DNA of 64,000 bases from Halorubellus salinus (GCF_020567525.1 NZ_JAJCVI010000004.1:1-64000), one strand, 5' to 3'; counted from the stretch's first letter, positions 26,018 to 34,932 are shown. Translations and numbers: made by a program. Notes: generated from the sequence alone by a model not told the origin.

Positions 26018-26428
26018 ATGCCCAGTTTCAACGTCGTGGTTGGTGACCCCGAGTCGGGGCTCGCGCACCAGCTCGAGGTCGATGGACAGGATGCGAACCG
26101 TTTCGTCGGGAAGGAGATCGGTGACGAGGTCGAGGGGAGTGCCGTCGGGCTCGACGGGTACACGCTCGAGATCACGGGCGGGAGCGACGACGCTGGTCGC
26201 CCGATGAGCGGCGACGTCGCCGGCCCGAACCTCAAGGAGGTCCTGATGAAGGCGGACGGTGTCGGCTACAATCAGGATCGCGACGGGAAGCGAAAGCGCC
26301 TCACGGTTCGTGGGAGCGAGATCAGTGACGCGGTCGTCCAGATCAACGTCACCGTCGCCGAAGCCGGTGAGGAGTCCGTCGAGTCCCTCCTCGGGCTCGA
26401 GGACGACGAAGACGAAGCCGACGAGTAA
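26018..26428 (+). CDS. rps6e: 30S ribosomal protein S6e
   Basis: 136 aa from ATG at 26018; the frame is open far upstream through the repeat but homology begins here. MPSFNVVVGDPESGLAHQLE, the FVGKEIGDEV block (about 29-38), ITGGSDDAGRPM (about 52-63) and RKRLTVRGSEIS (about 91-102) are diagnostic of archaeal S6e. The eukaryotic C-terminal phosphorylated helix is replaced by an acidic tail. Part of the small subunit; monocistronic here. Confidence 0.95.
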   Translation: MPSFNVVVGDPESGLAHQLEVDGQDANRFVGKEIGDEVEGSAVGLDGYTLEITGGSDDAGRPMSGDVAGPNLKEVLMKADGVGYNQDRDGKRKRLTVRGSEISDAVVQINVTVAEAGEESVESLLGLEDDEDEADE

Positions 26429-26644
26429 CGCCGTTCTCGGGTTCGGTGCGTCGTAGGTTTCCTGAGGGCGTTGCCCTCGGCGCGCACCGGGCTCTTGCTT
26501 CTCGAACCGGATAGCGACGCGTCCGGCGTCGTCGTCGCGTCGCAGTGTCGGCGGCGAGTGCGGTCGGAATCGAGCGTGTGCGCGTTCTCGGAGTTGATTC
26601 GTCGGGAGCGACGGGTTTAGGCGTCGCCGTCACGCAGAGGAAGT

Positions 26645-27082
26645 ATGGCCGACCGCGTTTCTTCGGATGCCGTGCCGACGGTGCGAGCGACGCTCGTGAA
26701 GCACGGTGCGATGGATCGGTTGCGGGTGGAGATACCCGCCGACGAGATGGATCGGTTCCCGGCAGGGGACGTCGTCCGTGTGGTCGTCGACGGTGACACG
26801 CGTCACGCCGAGGTCAAGCGTCACCTCACGGACGATACGTACCTGCTCGCTGGTGCGTTCGACACGCCCGACGACGCGCGCGACCGGTCGGGCGAGGACC
26901 GCCTGGCGGCGTGGTGCGAGGACGTGAACCGCCAGCCGGGCGGGTCCGTGCTCGTGGACGTCGTCGAGGAAGGGTTCCTGTACGGGCTGCGCGCACCCGG
27001 CGAGAAGTCGTTCTACACGGCGCACGAGGCGCCCGACGAGAGCCTCGCGGACATCGCGGAGCAGGTCGAACGCGGCGAGTGA
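26645..27082 (+). CDS. DUF7112-like haloarchaeal protein
   Basis: 145 aa. Pattern VRATLVKHGAMDRLRVEIP, PAGDVVRVVVDGDTRHAEVK and GFLYGLRAPGEKSFY near residue 115-129 fits a small Halobacteria-specific family I recall as DUF7112 (not checked). The first half looks like a beta-barrel, reminiscent of AbrB or OB-type folds. Its ending DESLADIAEQVE is a short helix. Function unknown; cytosolic. Confidence 0.75.
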   Translation: MADRVSSDAVPTVRATLVKHGAMDRLRVEIPADEMDRFPAGDVVRVVVDGDTRHAEVKRHLTDDTYLLAGAFDTPDDARDRSGEDRLAAWCEDVNRQPGGSVLVDVVEEGFLYGLRAPGEKSFYTAHEAPDESLADIAEQVERGE

Positions 27083-27177
27083 CGGTCGTTCGAGCGACAG
27101 TCGCCGTCGACGACCGCGTGGGGTTCTCGTGGTCGTCACTCGGGGGGCGAGTCGAGTAGAGTAGGTGAGGTAGATTC

Positions 27178-27684
27178 CTAGAGGCGGGGGAGGAACGAGT
27201 ACAGCAGGAAGCCAAACGCGAGGTGCTGGACCATCGTCCGTTCGACGGTCTCGCGGACCTCGCGTTCGTCGTCGATGGCGTACTCCTTCGTCCGGACCTT
27301 CTTGTGCATCTTCAGGACGTCCTCCTCCTCGAGCTGGTGGAGGCTCGGATAGACCGTCCCGGGGCTGAGTTGTGCGTCGAACAGCCGCGTGAGGTCGGAG
27401 ATGAGCTCCTTCCCGTGGGTCTCGCCGCGCAGCGAGATGAGCATGAGGAGTATCTCGTCCAGGTTCTCCTTGACGATGTCCTCCTCGAAGTCGACGTCGT
27501 CGGTCGGGAGTGCCGCCCGGACGTCGTCGAGCATTTCGTCGAGCTCGCGCTCGACGGTCTTGTCGTCGGCCTTCGGCGTCGACCCGATGAGCAACTCCAC
27601 CTCGCTGCTCTCGTCGTCGTCGCTCGTTGCCGATGCGGTCAACTCGTTGAACACGCTTTGTGCGTTGTCGGATTCCTCGTACAT
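27178..27684 (-). CDS. PadR-family transcriptional regulator
   Basis: 168 aa. An acidic disordered N-terminus (1-70) is followed by a PadR winged helix: ILLMLISLRGETHGKELISD, FDAQLSPGTVYPSLHQLEEE (about 107-126) and KEYAIDDEREV. Unusually, the C-terminal helix is hydrophobic (MVQHLAFGFLLYSFLPRL). It lies at the end of the archaellum gene block on the same strand, separated by about 440 bp of regulatory-looking DNA. Control of motility genes is an attractive inference, not shown. Confidence 0.82.
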   Translation of the reverse strand: MYEESDNAQSVFNELTASATSDDDESSEVELLIGSTPKADDKTVERELDEMLDDVRAALPTDDVDFEEDIVKENLDEILLMLISLRGETHGKELISDLTRLFDAQLSPGTVYPSLHQLEEEDVLKMHKKVRTKEYAIDDEREVRETVERTMVQHLAFGFLLYSFLPRL

Positions 27685-28077
27685 CAGTCGTCACCTTCCC
27701 TCCGAACCGGCCTCCCCCTGAGACACGACCCACGTACCCACGTAGCGTGTCAAGAGACCGTTCCAGAGTACACTCGTACATTGTAGCTATCACACATAAG
27801 TGGTGTGGCCGTTATCCGGCAAGTGACAGTTTTATTCTGGCGTCTGGGGATGTAGACTAACCATTCCGGATACGGTCCAAACGTCGGCTATATGGGCTAT
27901 ATATCCGGTTCTGTGGAATCGGGACTCGACTCAGAAACTAAAAACGAATGGGTAGTGTATAAGAAATCTGCCTGTAATTTCGGCGTGGGCGTGAATCACG
28001 AGCATGCGATGGGAGCGCCCGAACCAGGCCCACGCGAACCCGGCTCCCGCGGAGACGCGAACGACGACCGAACCGTC
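27685..28077. promoter_or_regulatory. AT-rich gap upstream of the padR gene
   Basis: No gene seen. On the minus strand CACTTATGTGTGATAGC (about 27785-27801) could be the padR promoter, with a CACAC/GTGTG inverted repeat over the same spot. At about 27889-27910 GGCTATATGGGCTATATATCC holds two GGCTATAT copies that look like a second TATA region. Base composition is much lower in GC from 27890 to 27985 than in the flanks. Confidence 0.4.
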
Positions 28078-28153
28078 GCCGACCGATTCGATTTTTGCGG
28101 ATCGATTCGATCTTCGCCGATCGAGTCAATCGTCGCCGATCGCTTCGATGACC
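28078..28153. repeat. four tandem 19-bp repeats
   Basis: Units at 28078, 28097, 28116 and 28135, each exactly 19 bp, with consensus GCCGATCGATTCGATCTTC and a few substitutions per unit. The last one and a half units lie inside the 3' end of the arlD-like gene, so the repeat array contributes its C-terminal residues and stop codon. Confidence 0.8.
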
Positions 28154-28563
28154 TCCTTGCGCGCACTCCGGTCACCGAGTTGCTTGTCCACGCGCCGCTC
28201 CGCGAGTCGCGCCAACATCAGGTGCTCCTCGAGGTCGTCGCCCGCGATCTTCGCGACGTACTTCAGCGACCGCGCGTGCGTCCCGAACGGCGTCCCGGAG
28301 AGCGTCTCCAGGGGATACTCGAGCGTCGCCGGCTCGTCGTACTTCTTGTTGTGGATCTCCGAGAGCGACAGCCCGCGGATGTACCGGATCATCTCCTCGC
28401 GGACCTCGCTCGAGATCCACCCGAGGCGTTCGTAGTACCGTAGACAGTTCAGCGCGCCACTCGTCCCGAACGTCTCGCCGAGATACCGTGCCCACTGCAT
28501 CGTCGTCTCCATCCGGTCCGCGGACTTCGATATCGACCTGAGGTACGGTTTCTCGCGCTCCAT
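28126..28563 (-). CDS. arlD: archaellum accessory protein ArlD/E domain
   Basis: 145 aa. The ArlD/E domain is plain: KPYLRSI at the start, then TTMQWARYLGETFG (about 20-33), ALNCLRYYERLGWISSEVRE (about 36-55) and IRGLSLSEI. The same pattern forms the C-terminus of the arlCE product at 33760. In Euryarchaea ArlC/D/E link the motor to chemotaxis through the CheF adaptor and form a cytosolic ring under the motor. The C-terminal region (RSARKEVIEAIGDD) is written by tandem repeat DNA. 91 bp downstream of arlJ, so probably in the same transcript. Confidence 0.85.
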   Translation of the reverse strand: MEREKPYLRSISKSADRMETTMQWARYLGETFGTSGALNCLRYYERLGWISSEVREEMIRYIRGLSLSEIHNKKYDEPATLEYPLETLSGTPFGTHARSLKYVAKIAGDDLEEHLMLARLAERRVDKQLGDRSARKEVIEAIGDD

Positions 28564-28654
28564 CCTTGCACGAACACACCACCGCTGTCCACTTCAAGCG
28601 TCGCGTGAAATCGAGACCTGAGTCGTCCCCTTCGGAACCGCCGCCGGGAGGCGG

Positions 28655-30373
28655 TTAGACCGTGATGAGGGCGTCGACGACCATGCGCGTCACGACCGCG
28701 GTGAGCGCGCCTGTCCACGTCAGCATCACGAAGTGCACGTATCCACTCACCTGGTGGCCGCGGTCACTCACGCGCACCATCACCGACGACAGGAGCGCGT
28801 TCAGGACGATCGTCAGGAGCAGGAGGAACTCGATGACCTGCAGGTCGTACCCTTCGACGTTGATGAGGAAACTCATCCGACCGAGGTCACCCATGTCGTC
28901 CATGATGGTGATCATCATCTCGACGGTCTCCAGCCCGACGAAGAACGCGAACACCGACGCCGCCGTCAACCCGTAGAGGACGCCGATGAGCGTCGTCGTC
29001 GCCTGCTTGCGTTGCTCGCGGACCTTCATCACCTGACTGTGGTTCCGCGAGATGACCTGCCCGAGGTGCTTCGGCTCGCCACCCATCCGACGTCCCTCGA
29101 CGTACATGTCACCGAACTTCTGGATGAGGAACGACCCAGTCTCGGCGGCGAACAGGTGCCACGAGCGCGTGGTGTCGATGCGCATGTGCAGTCGCTTGTA
29201 GAGGTTGTCGATGTTCTTCGTGAGCGCCCCGAAGTCCTTCTTCCGGAGCGACTCGAGGACGCTCCCCGTCGACGACTGCTTGACGGACTCGACCGCGCCG
29301 AGTGCGCGCACGAAACTCGGGAACTCCTCGTCGCGAACCTGCACGCGCCGTTCCTCGCGCCGAACGCTCCACCCGGGGATGATGAGCGGCGTCACCGGCA
29401 GCGCGGCCATCACCGGCAACGGCAGGACGTCCGGCGAGACCGGTGCGTACCCGAGGAGGACGACGCCGACCGCCGCCGCCAGGACGATCGACAGCCCGAC
29501 ACCGAGCGCGAGCCGCGCCTTCACGTACCCGAGCGGGTACGTCAACGACTCCGGCTCCCGGTACCACAGCGGGTCGTTCGGTGAGACGGTGTGGACCGCG
29601 TACACGAACCCGGCCTGGACGATGACGAACAGCCCGATGACGGCGCCGACCGCGACCGTCGGGTCGATGCCGACGATGACCGGGATGACGATCGCGAACA
29701 CGAGGACGAACGCGGTCGACAGCATCATCGACAGGTACAGCTCCTTCATGACGTCGAGCTTGTTCAGGTCCGCCTCGTACCGGATGACGAACTGCTGGAT
29801 GATGGAGTCCTGCTCGTCCATCAGGAACTCGCTTATCTGCTGGCCGGACCCGACCGTGTACGCGAGCCGTTCGAGGAAGTCACTGAGGAGGTCGGAGTTC
29901 ACCTGGTTCGCGCGCATCCGGCAGGCGTCGTCGAGGCTCTGATTCCACGTGTCGACGAGCGCGACCAGGTGCCCCATCTCGTCGGCCAGCGCCTGATACT
30001 CGTCCTCGCCCGCCAGCGTCCGGAAGATCTGGACGCGGTTGATGTTCGTCATCGACAGCACCGTGATGTGCGTCAGGAACAGGTGGAAGCGCTGCCGTAT
30101 CTGCTTCCGGGAGCGGTCCTGGACGGCCTTCGGGTAGAGGAGTGCGGCGAACACCGCGAACACGCCGAGGCCGACGAGCGGCCCGGCGACCGTGAGCGGG
30201 AGCGAGACGACGAGCGCCGCCGCAATCGACCCGACGGCGAACAGGACCGACGGCAGGACGACCACGAGCAGGTACGTCCGCATCGGCATGTCCATCCGTC
30301 GATACGACTGCTGGAGGTCCTCGAGGACCGTCCGGATCGATATCCCGCTGTCCGATTGTGCTGCCGCCGACAT
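28655..30373 (-). CDS. arlJ: archaellum membrane platform protein ArlJ (FlaJ)
   Basis: 572 aa. T2SF-like membrane protein with hydrophobic helices near residues 33-50, 55-78, 215-270, 295-345 and a C-terminal cluster (470-570). Cytosolic loops are basic and charged, suited to contact with the ArlI ATPase. Anchors the archaellum motor and holds the growing filament in the membrane. Starts 4 bases after the arlI stop. Confidence 0.93.
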   Translation of the reverse strand: MSAAAQSDSGISIRTVLEDLQQSYRRMDMPMRTYLLVVVLPSVLFAVGSIAAALVVSLPLTVAGPLVGLGVFAVFAALLYPKAVQDRSRKQIRQRFHLFLTHITVLSMTNINRVQIFRTLAGEDEYQALADEMGHLVALVDTWNQSLDDACRMRANQVNSDLLSDFLERLAYTVGSGQQISEFLMDEQDSIIQQFVIRYEADLNKLDVMKELYLSMMLSTAFVLVFAIVIPVIVGIDPTVAVGAVIGLFVIVQAGFVYAVHTVSPNDPLWYREPESLTYPLGYVKARLALGVGLSIVLAAAVGVVLLGYAPVSPDVLPLPVMAALPVTPLIIPGWSVRREERRVQVRDEEFPSFVRALGAVESVKQSSTGSVLESLRKKDFGALTKNIDNLYKRLHMRIDTTRSWHLFAAETGSFLIQKFGDMYVEGRRMGGEPKHLGQVISRNHSQVMKVREQRKQATTTLIGVLYGLTAASVFAFFVGLETVEMMITIMDDMGDLGRMSFLINVEGYDLQVIEFLLLLTIVLNALLSSVMVRVSDRGHQVSGYVHFVMLTWTGALTAVVTRMVVDALITV

Positions 30374-30377
30374 GATG

Positions 30378-32045
30378 TTACATCGTCACGCTCTGCAGTC
30401 CGGTGACGTCTATCGGGAGGCCCTCCATGCCGTCGCGCTGGTAGCCCTCGATGGCGTCGTTGACCTCGTGGTACCCGAGGACGTCCGCGTCGATGAGCTG
30501 GCGGATGATCTCCGCGCGCCGGTCGAGCTCGTCGTATATCTTCCGCGTGTCGTTGTACCCGAGCAGCGTCGCGATCTGTTCCTCGAGCACGTACGAGTTG
30601 TTCCGGCCGGTGAACTCGACGTTGTCCTCGCGCGGGTCCCAGTTGAACGCCTGGCGCGTGATGACGCCGTCCTCGTAGTCGCTGTACCCCTCTATCTCCT
30701 GTACGGAGGTGACCCGGCGGAGGACGTCGTCGCCTTGCTTCACGCGGTTCTGGAAGAGCGCGACGTCGCAGTTGTCCATGAACGTCTCCGGGACGTTGAT
30801 CGGTGCGCCCGTGAACCGCTGGATCATCGAGACGATGTCCGACGCGTGGAACGTGAGCATCACGGGGTGCCCGGTCTGGGCGGCCTGGAACGCCATCTGG
30901 CCTTCCGCCCCACGGACCTCCCCGACGATGATGTAGTCCGGGCGCGACCGGAGCGCGGCCGCGACCAGGTCGAACATGTCGACGTCGCTCGACTCGTCCT
31001 CGCCCTGCCCCTCGCGCGTGAGGAGTTGCTGCCACGTGTCGTGGGGCGGGATGACTTCGGCGGTGTCCTCGGCGGTGTATATCTTCGAGTCCTGCGGGAT
31101 GAACGACAGGCTCGCGTTCAGCGTCGTCGTCTTCCCGGACGCCGTCTCACCGACGACGAACACCGTCTGCTCGTTCTCCAGACAGAGCCAGAGGTACGCC
31201 GACAGCTCGGGGCTGAGCGTCCCCCACTTCGTGATCTGGAATATCGAGAGCGGGATCTCGTCGCCCTGCCGGATGGTGAGCGACGGGCCCTTCACGGAGA
31301 CGTCGTCGGAGTAGATGATGTTGATACGCGACCCGTCCGGGAGCGTCGAGTCGACGATGGGGTTCGAGTCCGAGATGGGCGAGTCCATCCGTTCGCCCAT
31401 GTTCCGCAGCCACGTGTTGAACGCGTCCGGGTCCCCGAAGTCGACGTTCGTCTCCACCATCCCGAACGTCCCGTGGTCGATGTTGCACTGGTGCGGGCCG
31501 ATGACGTGGATGTCCTCGTTCTGTGGGTCCTGCATCACCGGATCGAGCGGGCCGAGGCCGACGATGTCCCGCTGGAGGTGGTACCGGAGCGCCTCGTACG
31601 TGCGCTGGTCGACCGTGACGGACCCGCCGAGCCCGCCGGAGAACGACCCGATGGCGCCACCGACCGACACCACCTCGTCGAGGAGTGCGTCCAGGTGCGC
31701 CTCGAACTCGTCGTCGTCGTTCGGCGCTGGCCGCGACACGCTCCGGTCGAGGATGCGCTGGCGGGCCTGCGCGTACACCTCGCGCTGCTGGTCGTCGAGC
31801 TGCGGTTCGATACAGTAGTACGTCTTGCTCACGCCGAGGTCGCCGTACACCTGGACGAACACCTCGTCGCTGATGCGATAGCAGACGTTCGGTCGATCGG
31901 CCTCGTAGTCGCCGACGTTCTCGACGAACAGCGGGTACTCGCCGAACTCCGCGTGGAACTCCTCCAGGTGATTCTGGAGGTGCGGGTGGTCGTCTGCGTG
32001 CTCGCGCAACTGCGTCGTCATCCGCTGAGTACCGTGTTCTGACAT
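30378..32045 (-). CDS. arlI: archaellum motor ATPase ArlI (FlaI)
   Basis: 555 aa. Type II/IV secretion superfamily ATPase: Walker A VGETASGKTTTLNA (about 308-321), Asp box, Walker B-type IIVGEVRGAEG (about 380-390) and the His box GHPVMLTFHASD. An N-terminal domain of about 200 residues fits the crown domain of ArlI. It powers assembly and rotation of the archaellum as a hexamer with ArlH and ArlJ. Two starts are possible, ATG at 32045 or at 32021 (MTTQLREHAD). Confidence 0.94.
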   Translation of the reverse strand: MSEHGTQRMTTQLREHADDHPHLQNHLEEFHAEFGEYPLFVENVGDYEADRPNVCYRISDEVFVQVYGDLGVSKTYYCIEPQLDDQQREVYAQARQRILDRSVSRPAPNDDDEFEAHLDALLDEVVSVGGAIGSFSGGLGGSVTVDQRTYEALRYHLQRDIVGLGPLDPVMQDPQNEDIHVIGPHQCNIDHGTFGMVETNVDFGDPDAFNTWLRNMGERMDSPISDSNPIVDSTLPDGSRINIIYSDDVSVKGPSLTIRQGDEIPLSIFQITKWGTLSPELSAYLWLCLENEQTVFVVGETASGKTTTLNASLSFIPQDSKIYTAEDTAEVIPPHDTWQQLLTREGQGEDESSDVDMFDLVAAALRSRPDYIIVGEVRGAEGQMAFQAAQTGHPVMLTFHASDIVSMIQRFTGAPINVPETFMDNCDVALFQNRVKQGDDVLRRVTSVQEIEGYSDYEDGVITRQAFNWDPREDNVEFTGRNNSYVLEEQIATLLGYNDTRKIYDELDRRAEIIRQLIDADVLGYHEVNDAIEGYQRDGMEGLPIDVTGLQSVTM

Positions 32046-32052
32046 AGGTGTG

Positions 32053-32787
32053 TTAGGCGATCGTCCGGTTCACGATGGTCAGTCCACGCCCCTGCTGGAC
32101 GTTGAACGCGATCCCGTCGTCAACTGGCTGCTTCATGTTCGAGAACCGGCGGACGCGAACGTTCCGCCGGATCTCCTGCCCGACCTCCTCCGTCTCGATC
32201 TGCATGAAGACGTCCGCGGTACTCCGGATCGGGCGGAGCGCGCGCTCGGTCGTCGACTCCGGGTCCGCGGTCAGGACGACCGTCTTCCCGCGACTCGTCA
32301 TCCCCTGCAGGAACGTGAGGACGCTCTCCATCTCGTGGTCCTCGTCGCCGTGCGCGGCGATCGCGTCGAACCGCGGGTCGTTCCGGAGGAACGCCGAGAA
32401 GGCGTCGACGACGATGACGTCGCCCTGCCAGAGCGTGCTCGGTTCCGTGAGCTTCGACAGGAGCTCGCGGCGGTCGCCGCCGCGGTGCGTGTCCACGTCC
32501 GCGTGCAGGAACAGTACCTGCCCGGAGAGCATGTGGTCGACGATGTCGTACGAGAGCGAGTGCATCTGCTGCATGAAGTCCGCGGCCGTCAGCTCCGTGG
32601 AGACGTACGCGACGAACGTGTCCTCCTCGGCCATCCCGTAACACATCCGCTGGGTCCACACGGACTTCCCGGCGCCGTCGACGCCCTCGACGAGCACCAG
32701 GCTGCCTTCGGGGATGCCGCCGCCGACGGCGTGATTCACGCGGTCGGTGTCCTCCAGCCCGAGCGAGTAGTGACCGTTCACCTTCAT
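32053..32787 (-). CDS. arlH: archaellum motor regulator ArlH (FlaH)
   Basis: 244 aa, KaiC/RecA-like. Walker A VEGVDGAGKSVW (about 33-44) and Walker B DVIVVDAFSAF (about 126-136). ArlH binds ATP without a complete hydrolysis cycle and docks on ArlI to regulate motor assembly (family knowledge). The ATG overlaps the arlG stop by four bases (ATGA). Confidence 0.93.
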   Translation of the reverse strand: MKVNGHYSLGLEDTDRVNHAVGGGIPEGSLVLVEGVDGAGKSVWTQRMCYGMAEEDTFVAYVSTELTAADFMQQMHSLSYDIVDHMLSGQVLFLHADVDTHRGGDRRELLSKLTEPSTLWQGDVIVVDAFSAFLRNDPRFDAIAAHGDEDHEMESVLTFLQGMTSRGKTVVLTADPESTTERALRPIRSTADVFMQIETEEVGQEIRRNVRVRRFSNMKQPVDDGIAFNVQQGRGLTIVNRTIA

Positions 32788-33245
32788 ACGTAGAAGGTGA
32801 ACACCTCCCGGTCGCCGTTGATGACGAGCACGATGCGGTGCTCGCCCGGCGACAGCGACTCGTCGACGTCGAGACGCAGCACGGTTCCGGGCCGCCAGCT
32901 CGACCCGTCGAGGACGGTCATCTGCTGGTCGCTCGCGGGGACGTACTCGCCGTCGACGAGGACGTCGACCTTCCCGGGTTCGGCCGGGAGCGTGTTCGAC
33001 CCCGTGTTCTTCACGAGTACTGACACTTCCGTGTTGCCGTCGTCGTACACCGCACTCGACCCGGGGTCGGAGATCACCTCGATCTCGGTGTCGATGCGTT
33101 GCTCGGCGTCCACGCTCCGCGTATCTATCGCGTCACTCACCTCCGCGACGTTCGTCACCATCGTCCCGGCGACGCTCGCCGCGATGATCATCGCCGCGAT
33201 GAAGAGGATGAGACTCGACACGGGACTACTCGCCATCGCCGTCAC
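32784..33245 (-). CDS. arlG: archaellum stator-type protein ArlG (FlaG)
   Basis: 153 aa. A single N-terminal helix ILFIAAMIIAASVAGTMV (about 13-30), archaellin-like, then a beta-sandwich domain (about 55-153) ending DREVFTFYV. With ArlF it is thought to bind the S-layer and act as stator. The start may be GTG at 33245 or ATG at 33236 (MASSPVSS). The latter overlaps the stop of the small ORF between arlF and arlG. Confidence 0.9.
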   Translation of the reverse strand: MTAMASSPVSSLILFIAAMIIAASVAGTMVTNVAEVSDAIDTRSVDAEQRIDTEIEVISDPGSSAVYDDGNTEVSVLVKNTGSNTLPAEPGKVDVLVDGEYVPASDQQMTVLDGSSWRPGTVLRLDVDESLSPGEHRIVLVINGDREVFTFYV

Positions 33246-33330
33246 CTCCGTCGCGGTGCGGCCGTACGCCCGCGTCGCGGTGCGTCCGTACGCCTTCGCC
33301 GCCGTCGATGTAGGTCGTAGCGTGGCTCAT
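33226..33330 (-). CDS. 34-aa small ORF between arlF and arlG, built on a 24-bp repeat
   Basis: ATG at 33330 overlaps the arlF TGA (ATGA), and its stop TAG (33226-33228) lies inside the arlG start region, so it bridges the two genes with no spacer. The peptide contains GVRTHRDA followed by GVRPHRDG, from two tandem copies of 24 bp (GGCGTACGGxCGCACCGCGACG-type). It may be a real coupling peptide, a relic of an older arlG start, or a repeat expansion in the spacer. Confidence 0.4.
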   Translation of the reverse strand: MSHATTYIDGGEGVRTHRDAGVRPHRDGGDGDGE

Positions 33331-33758
33331 ATGTCGGTCTCCGTCTCCGCGATCCCGAACTCGGTGACGACCTTCACGCGATCCGGCCGCGTCGACGTCG
33401 ACACCTCGATGCGCAGCGTCTCCCCGGGCACCCAGATGGTGCGCGTGCCGTCGCCGGCGACGCTCGTCGCGTACCCCTGTCGGTACGCGCCGTCGACGAG
33501 AACGTCCGTGTCCGCCACGGACAACGTCCGCGACCCCGTGTTGTTCACCCGCACCACGAGCGCGTCCGTCGTCGCGTTGTACGTCACGTTCCCGAGCTCG
33601 ATGTCCGAGTTCCGCTGGGACACCGCGCGATCACCGCGGTCGTCGACCGCGGTCTGCACGCGCTCGTTCGCGGCACTCATCATCGGGTACGCGGTACTGA
33701 TCGCTATCAGGACGCCGACGAACAGGACCGCCATCGACCCGCTCGTACTGAAACCCAT
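33327..33758 (-). CDS. arlF: archaellum stator protein ArlF (FlaF)
   Basis: 143 aa. N-terminal helix GSMAVLFVGVLIAISTAYPM (about 7-26), short linker, then an extracellular beta-sandwich with VRVNNTGSRTLSVADTDVLV (about 69-88), the domain known to bind S-layer protein in archaeal ArlF. Sits between arlCE (one base apart) and the small ORF before arlG. Confidence 0.9.
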   Translation of the reverse strand: MGFSTSGSMAVLFVGVLIAISTAYPMMSAANERVQTAVDDRGDRAVSQRNSDIELGNVTYNATTDALVVRVNNTGSRTLSVADTDVLVDGAYRQGYATSVAGDGTRTIWVPGETLRIEVSTSTRPDRVKVVTEFGIAETETDI

Positions 33759-33759
33759 C

Positions 33760-34932
33760 CTATAACCCCGTGTCGTCGATCGTTCGCTGGACCGCGTCCA
33801 GCTTCATGATGTACTCGTAGCTCTCTGCGTGATCCTCCGCGGTGAGTTCGTTCGGGTCGCGACTCGGGTCGACGTTCATGTCGAGGTCCGGCCCCGAGAT
33901 GACCGACTCCAGGTACGCCTTGACTCGCGGACTGATCCACCCGATCTCCTCGTAGTACGCGACCGCGCGCAGCGTCGCCGCCGGCCCGGCCGTCGACACG
34001 AGACTCGTCAACCACTCGAAGACGATTATCTCCGTCGCGTACGTGTCCGCGAGCCCCGCGAGCGCGACCGCGCCACTCGACGGGGCGTCCTCCCGGTCCC
34101 ACGAATCGGCGTCCTCGCGCCACGTGCCGGCGTCGCGCCGAACGTCGTCGAGTTGCCCGCGTTGACTCGCCGGTTCCGGGTCGTGTTGACTCATCGATTC
34201 CTCGGCCGTCGTCGGCTCGACCTCGATCTCGTTGTCGACTGGTTCATCGTCCTGTCTCCCCGCGGCATCCGCCGCGTCCTCCTTGACGGCGACGGTCCCG
34301 CCGTCGTCCGACGCCGCAGCCGCCTCCTCGTCGGCCGCCTCGTCCCCCGCCGCGTCGTGTTCCGCGCGAAGGTCGTCGAGGCCGACCGTCACCGCGTCGT
34401 CGTCCGTCGCCTCCGCCTCCGCATCGTCTTCCTCGTCCTCCTCGTCGTCGGCGTCCGCGCCGTCGACGACCGCCTCCACGACCTCGCCGTCCGGATCCGG
34501 TTCCTCGCCGCCGACGACACCGAACCCGTCGGCGTCCGGGTCGGCGTCGCGCGTCGGCCCTTCCATGAACGGATTCACGTCGGCGGTCAACTGGTCGTAG
34601 ATACCGAGCAGCTGGCGGACGGTGTCGTTCACCTCGTTCAGTTGCTCGGCGACGTCCTGCTGGGAGCCCTTGATGGTCTCCAGCTCGGACTGGTTCTGTT
34701 GCATGCTGCCTTCCATCTCGTCGAGGCGTCCTTCCAGCGCCTCGACCTGCTCCTCCTGGTCGAGTTCCTCGAGCTCGACGTCGAAACTGGACTCGGGCGG
34801 ACCCGACGCGTCCTCGCTCCCCTGCGCGTCGTCGGACTCGGAGCCGGAGCCACCGCTGGCGTCGTCGCGGCCAGCGCGATCTTGGCTCCCCTCCGAACTC
34901 AGGAAGTCGGCGAGGACGTCTCGAAGTCCCAT
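33760..34932 (-). CDS. arlCE: archaellum accessory fusion protein ArlCE
   Basis: 390 aa from ATG at 34932 (MGLRDVLADFLSSEG). The frame is open to 35088 but that is the promoter region. An acidic linker (about 15-60) is followed by a coiled coil (about 60-115, LEELDQEEQVEALEGRLDEM, then LNEVNDTVRQLLGIYDQL) of the ArlC type. A long highly acidic disordered stretch (about 135-250) follows. The C-terminus is an ArlD/E domain (about 310-390) with EWLTSLVSTAG and YYEEIGWISPRVKAYLE. Fusion of ArlC and ArlE is normal in haloarchaea. Cytosolic partner of the motor and of CheF. First gene of the minus-strand arl block. Confidence 0.9.
   Translation of the reverse strand: MGLRDVLADFLSSEGSQDRAGRDDASGGSGSESDDAQGSEDASGPPESSFDVELEELDQEEQVEALEGRLDEMEGSMQQNQSELETIKGSQQDVAEQLNEVNDTVRQLLGIYDQLTADVNPFMEGPTRDADPDADGFGVVGGEEPDPDGEVVEAVVDGADADDEEDEEDDAEAEATDDDAVTVGLDDLRAEHDAAGDEAADEEAAAASDDGGTVAVKEDAADAAGRQDDEPVDNEIEVEPTTAEESMSQHDPEPASQRGQLDDVRRDAGTWREDADSWDREDAPSSGAVALAGLADTYATEIIVFEWLTSLVSTAGPAATLRAVAYYEEIGWISPRVKAYLESVISGPDLDMNVDPSRDPNELTAEDHAESYEYIMKLDAVQRTIDDTGL

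Noticed and set aside
28078-28153. 19-bp repeats as a CRISPR array
   Set aside because: Units are directly adjacent with no unique spacers, and no cas genes are in the window.
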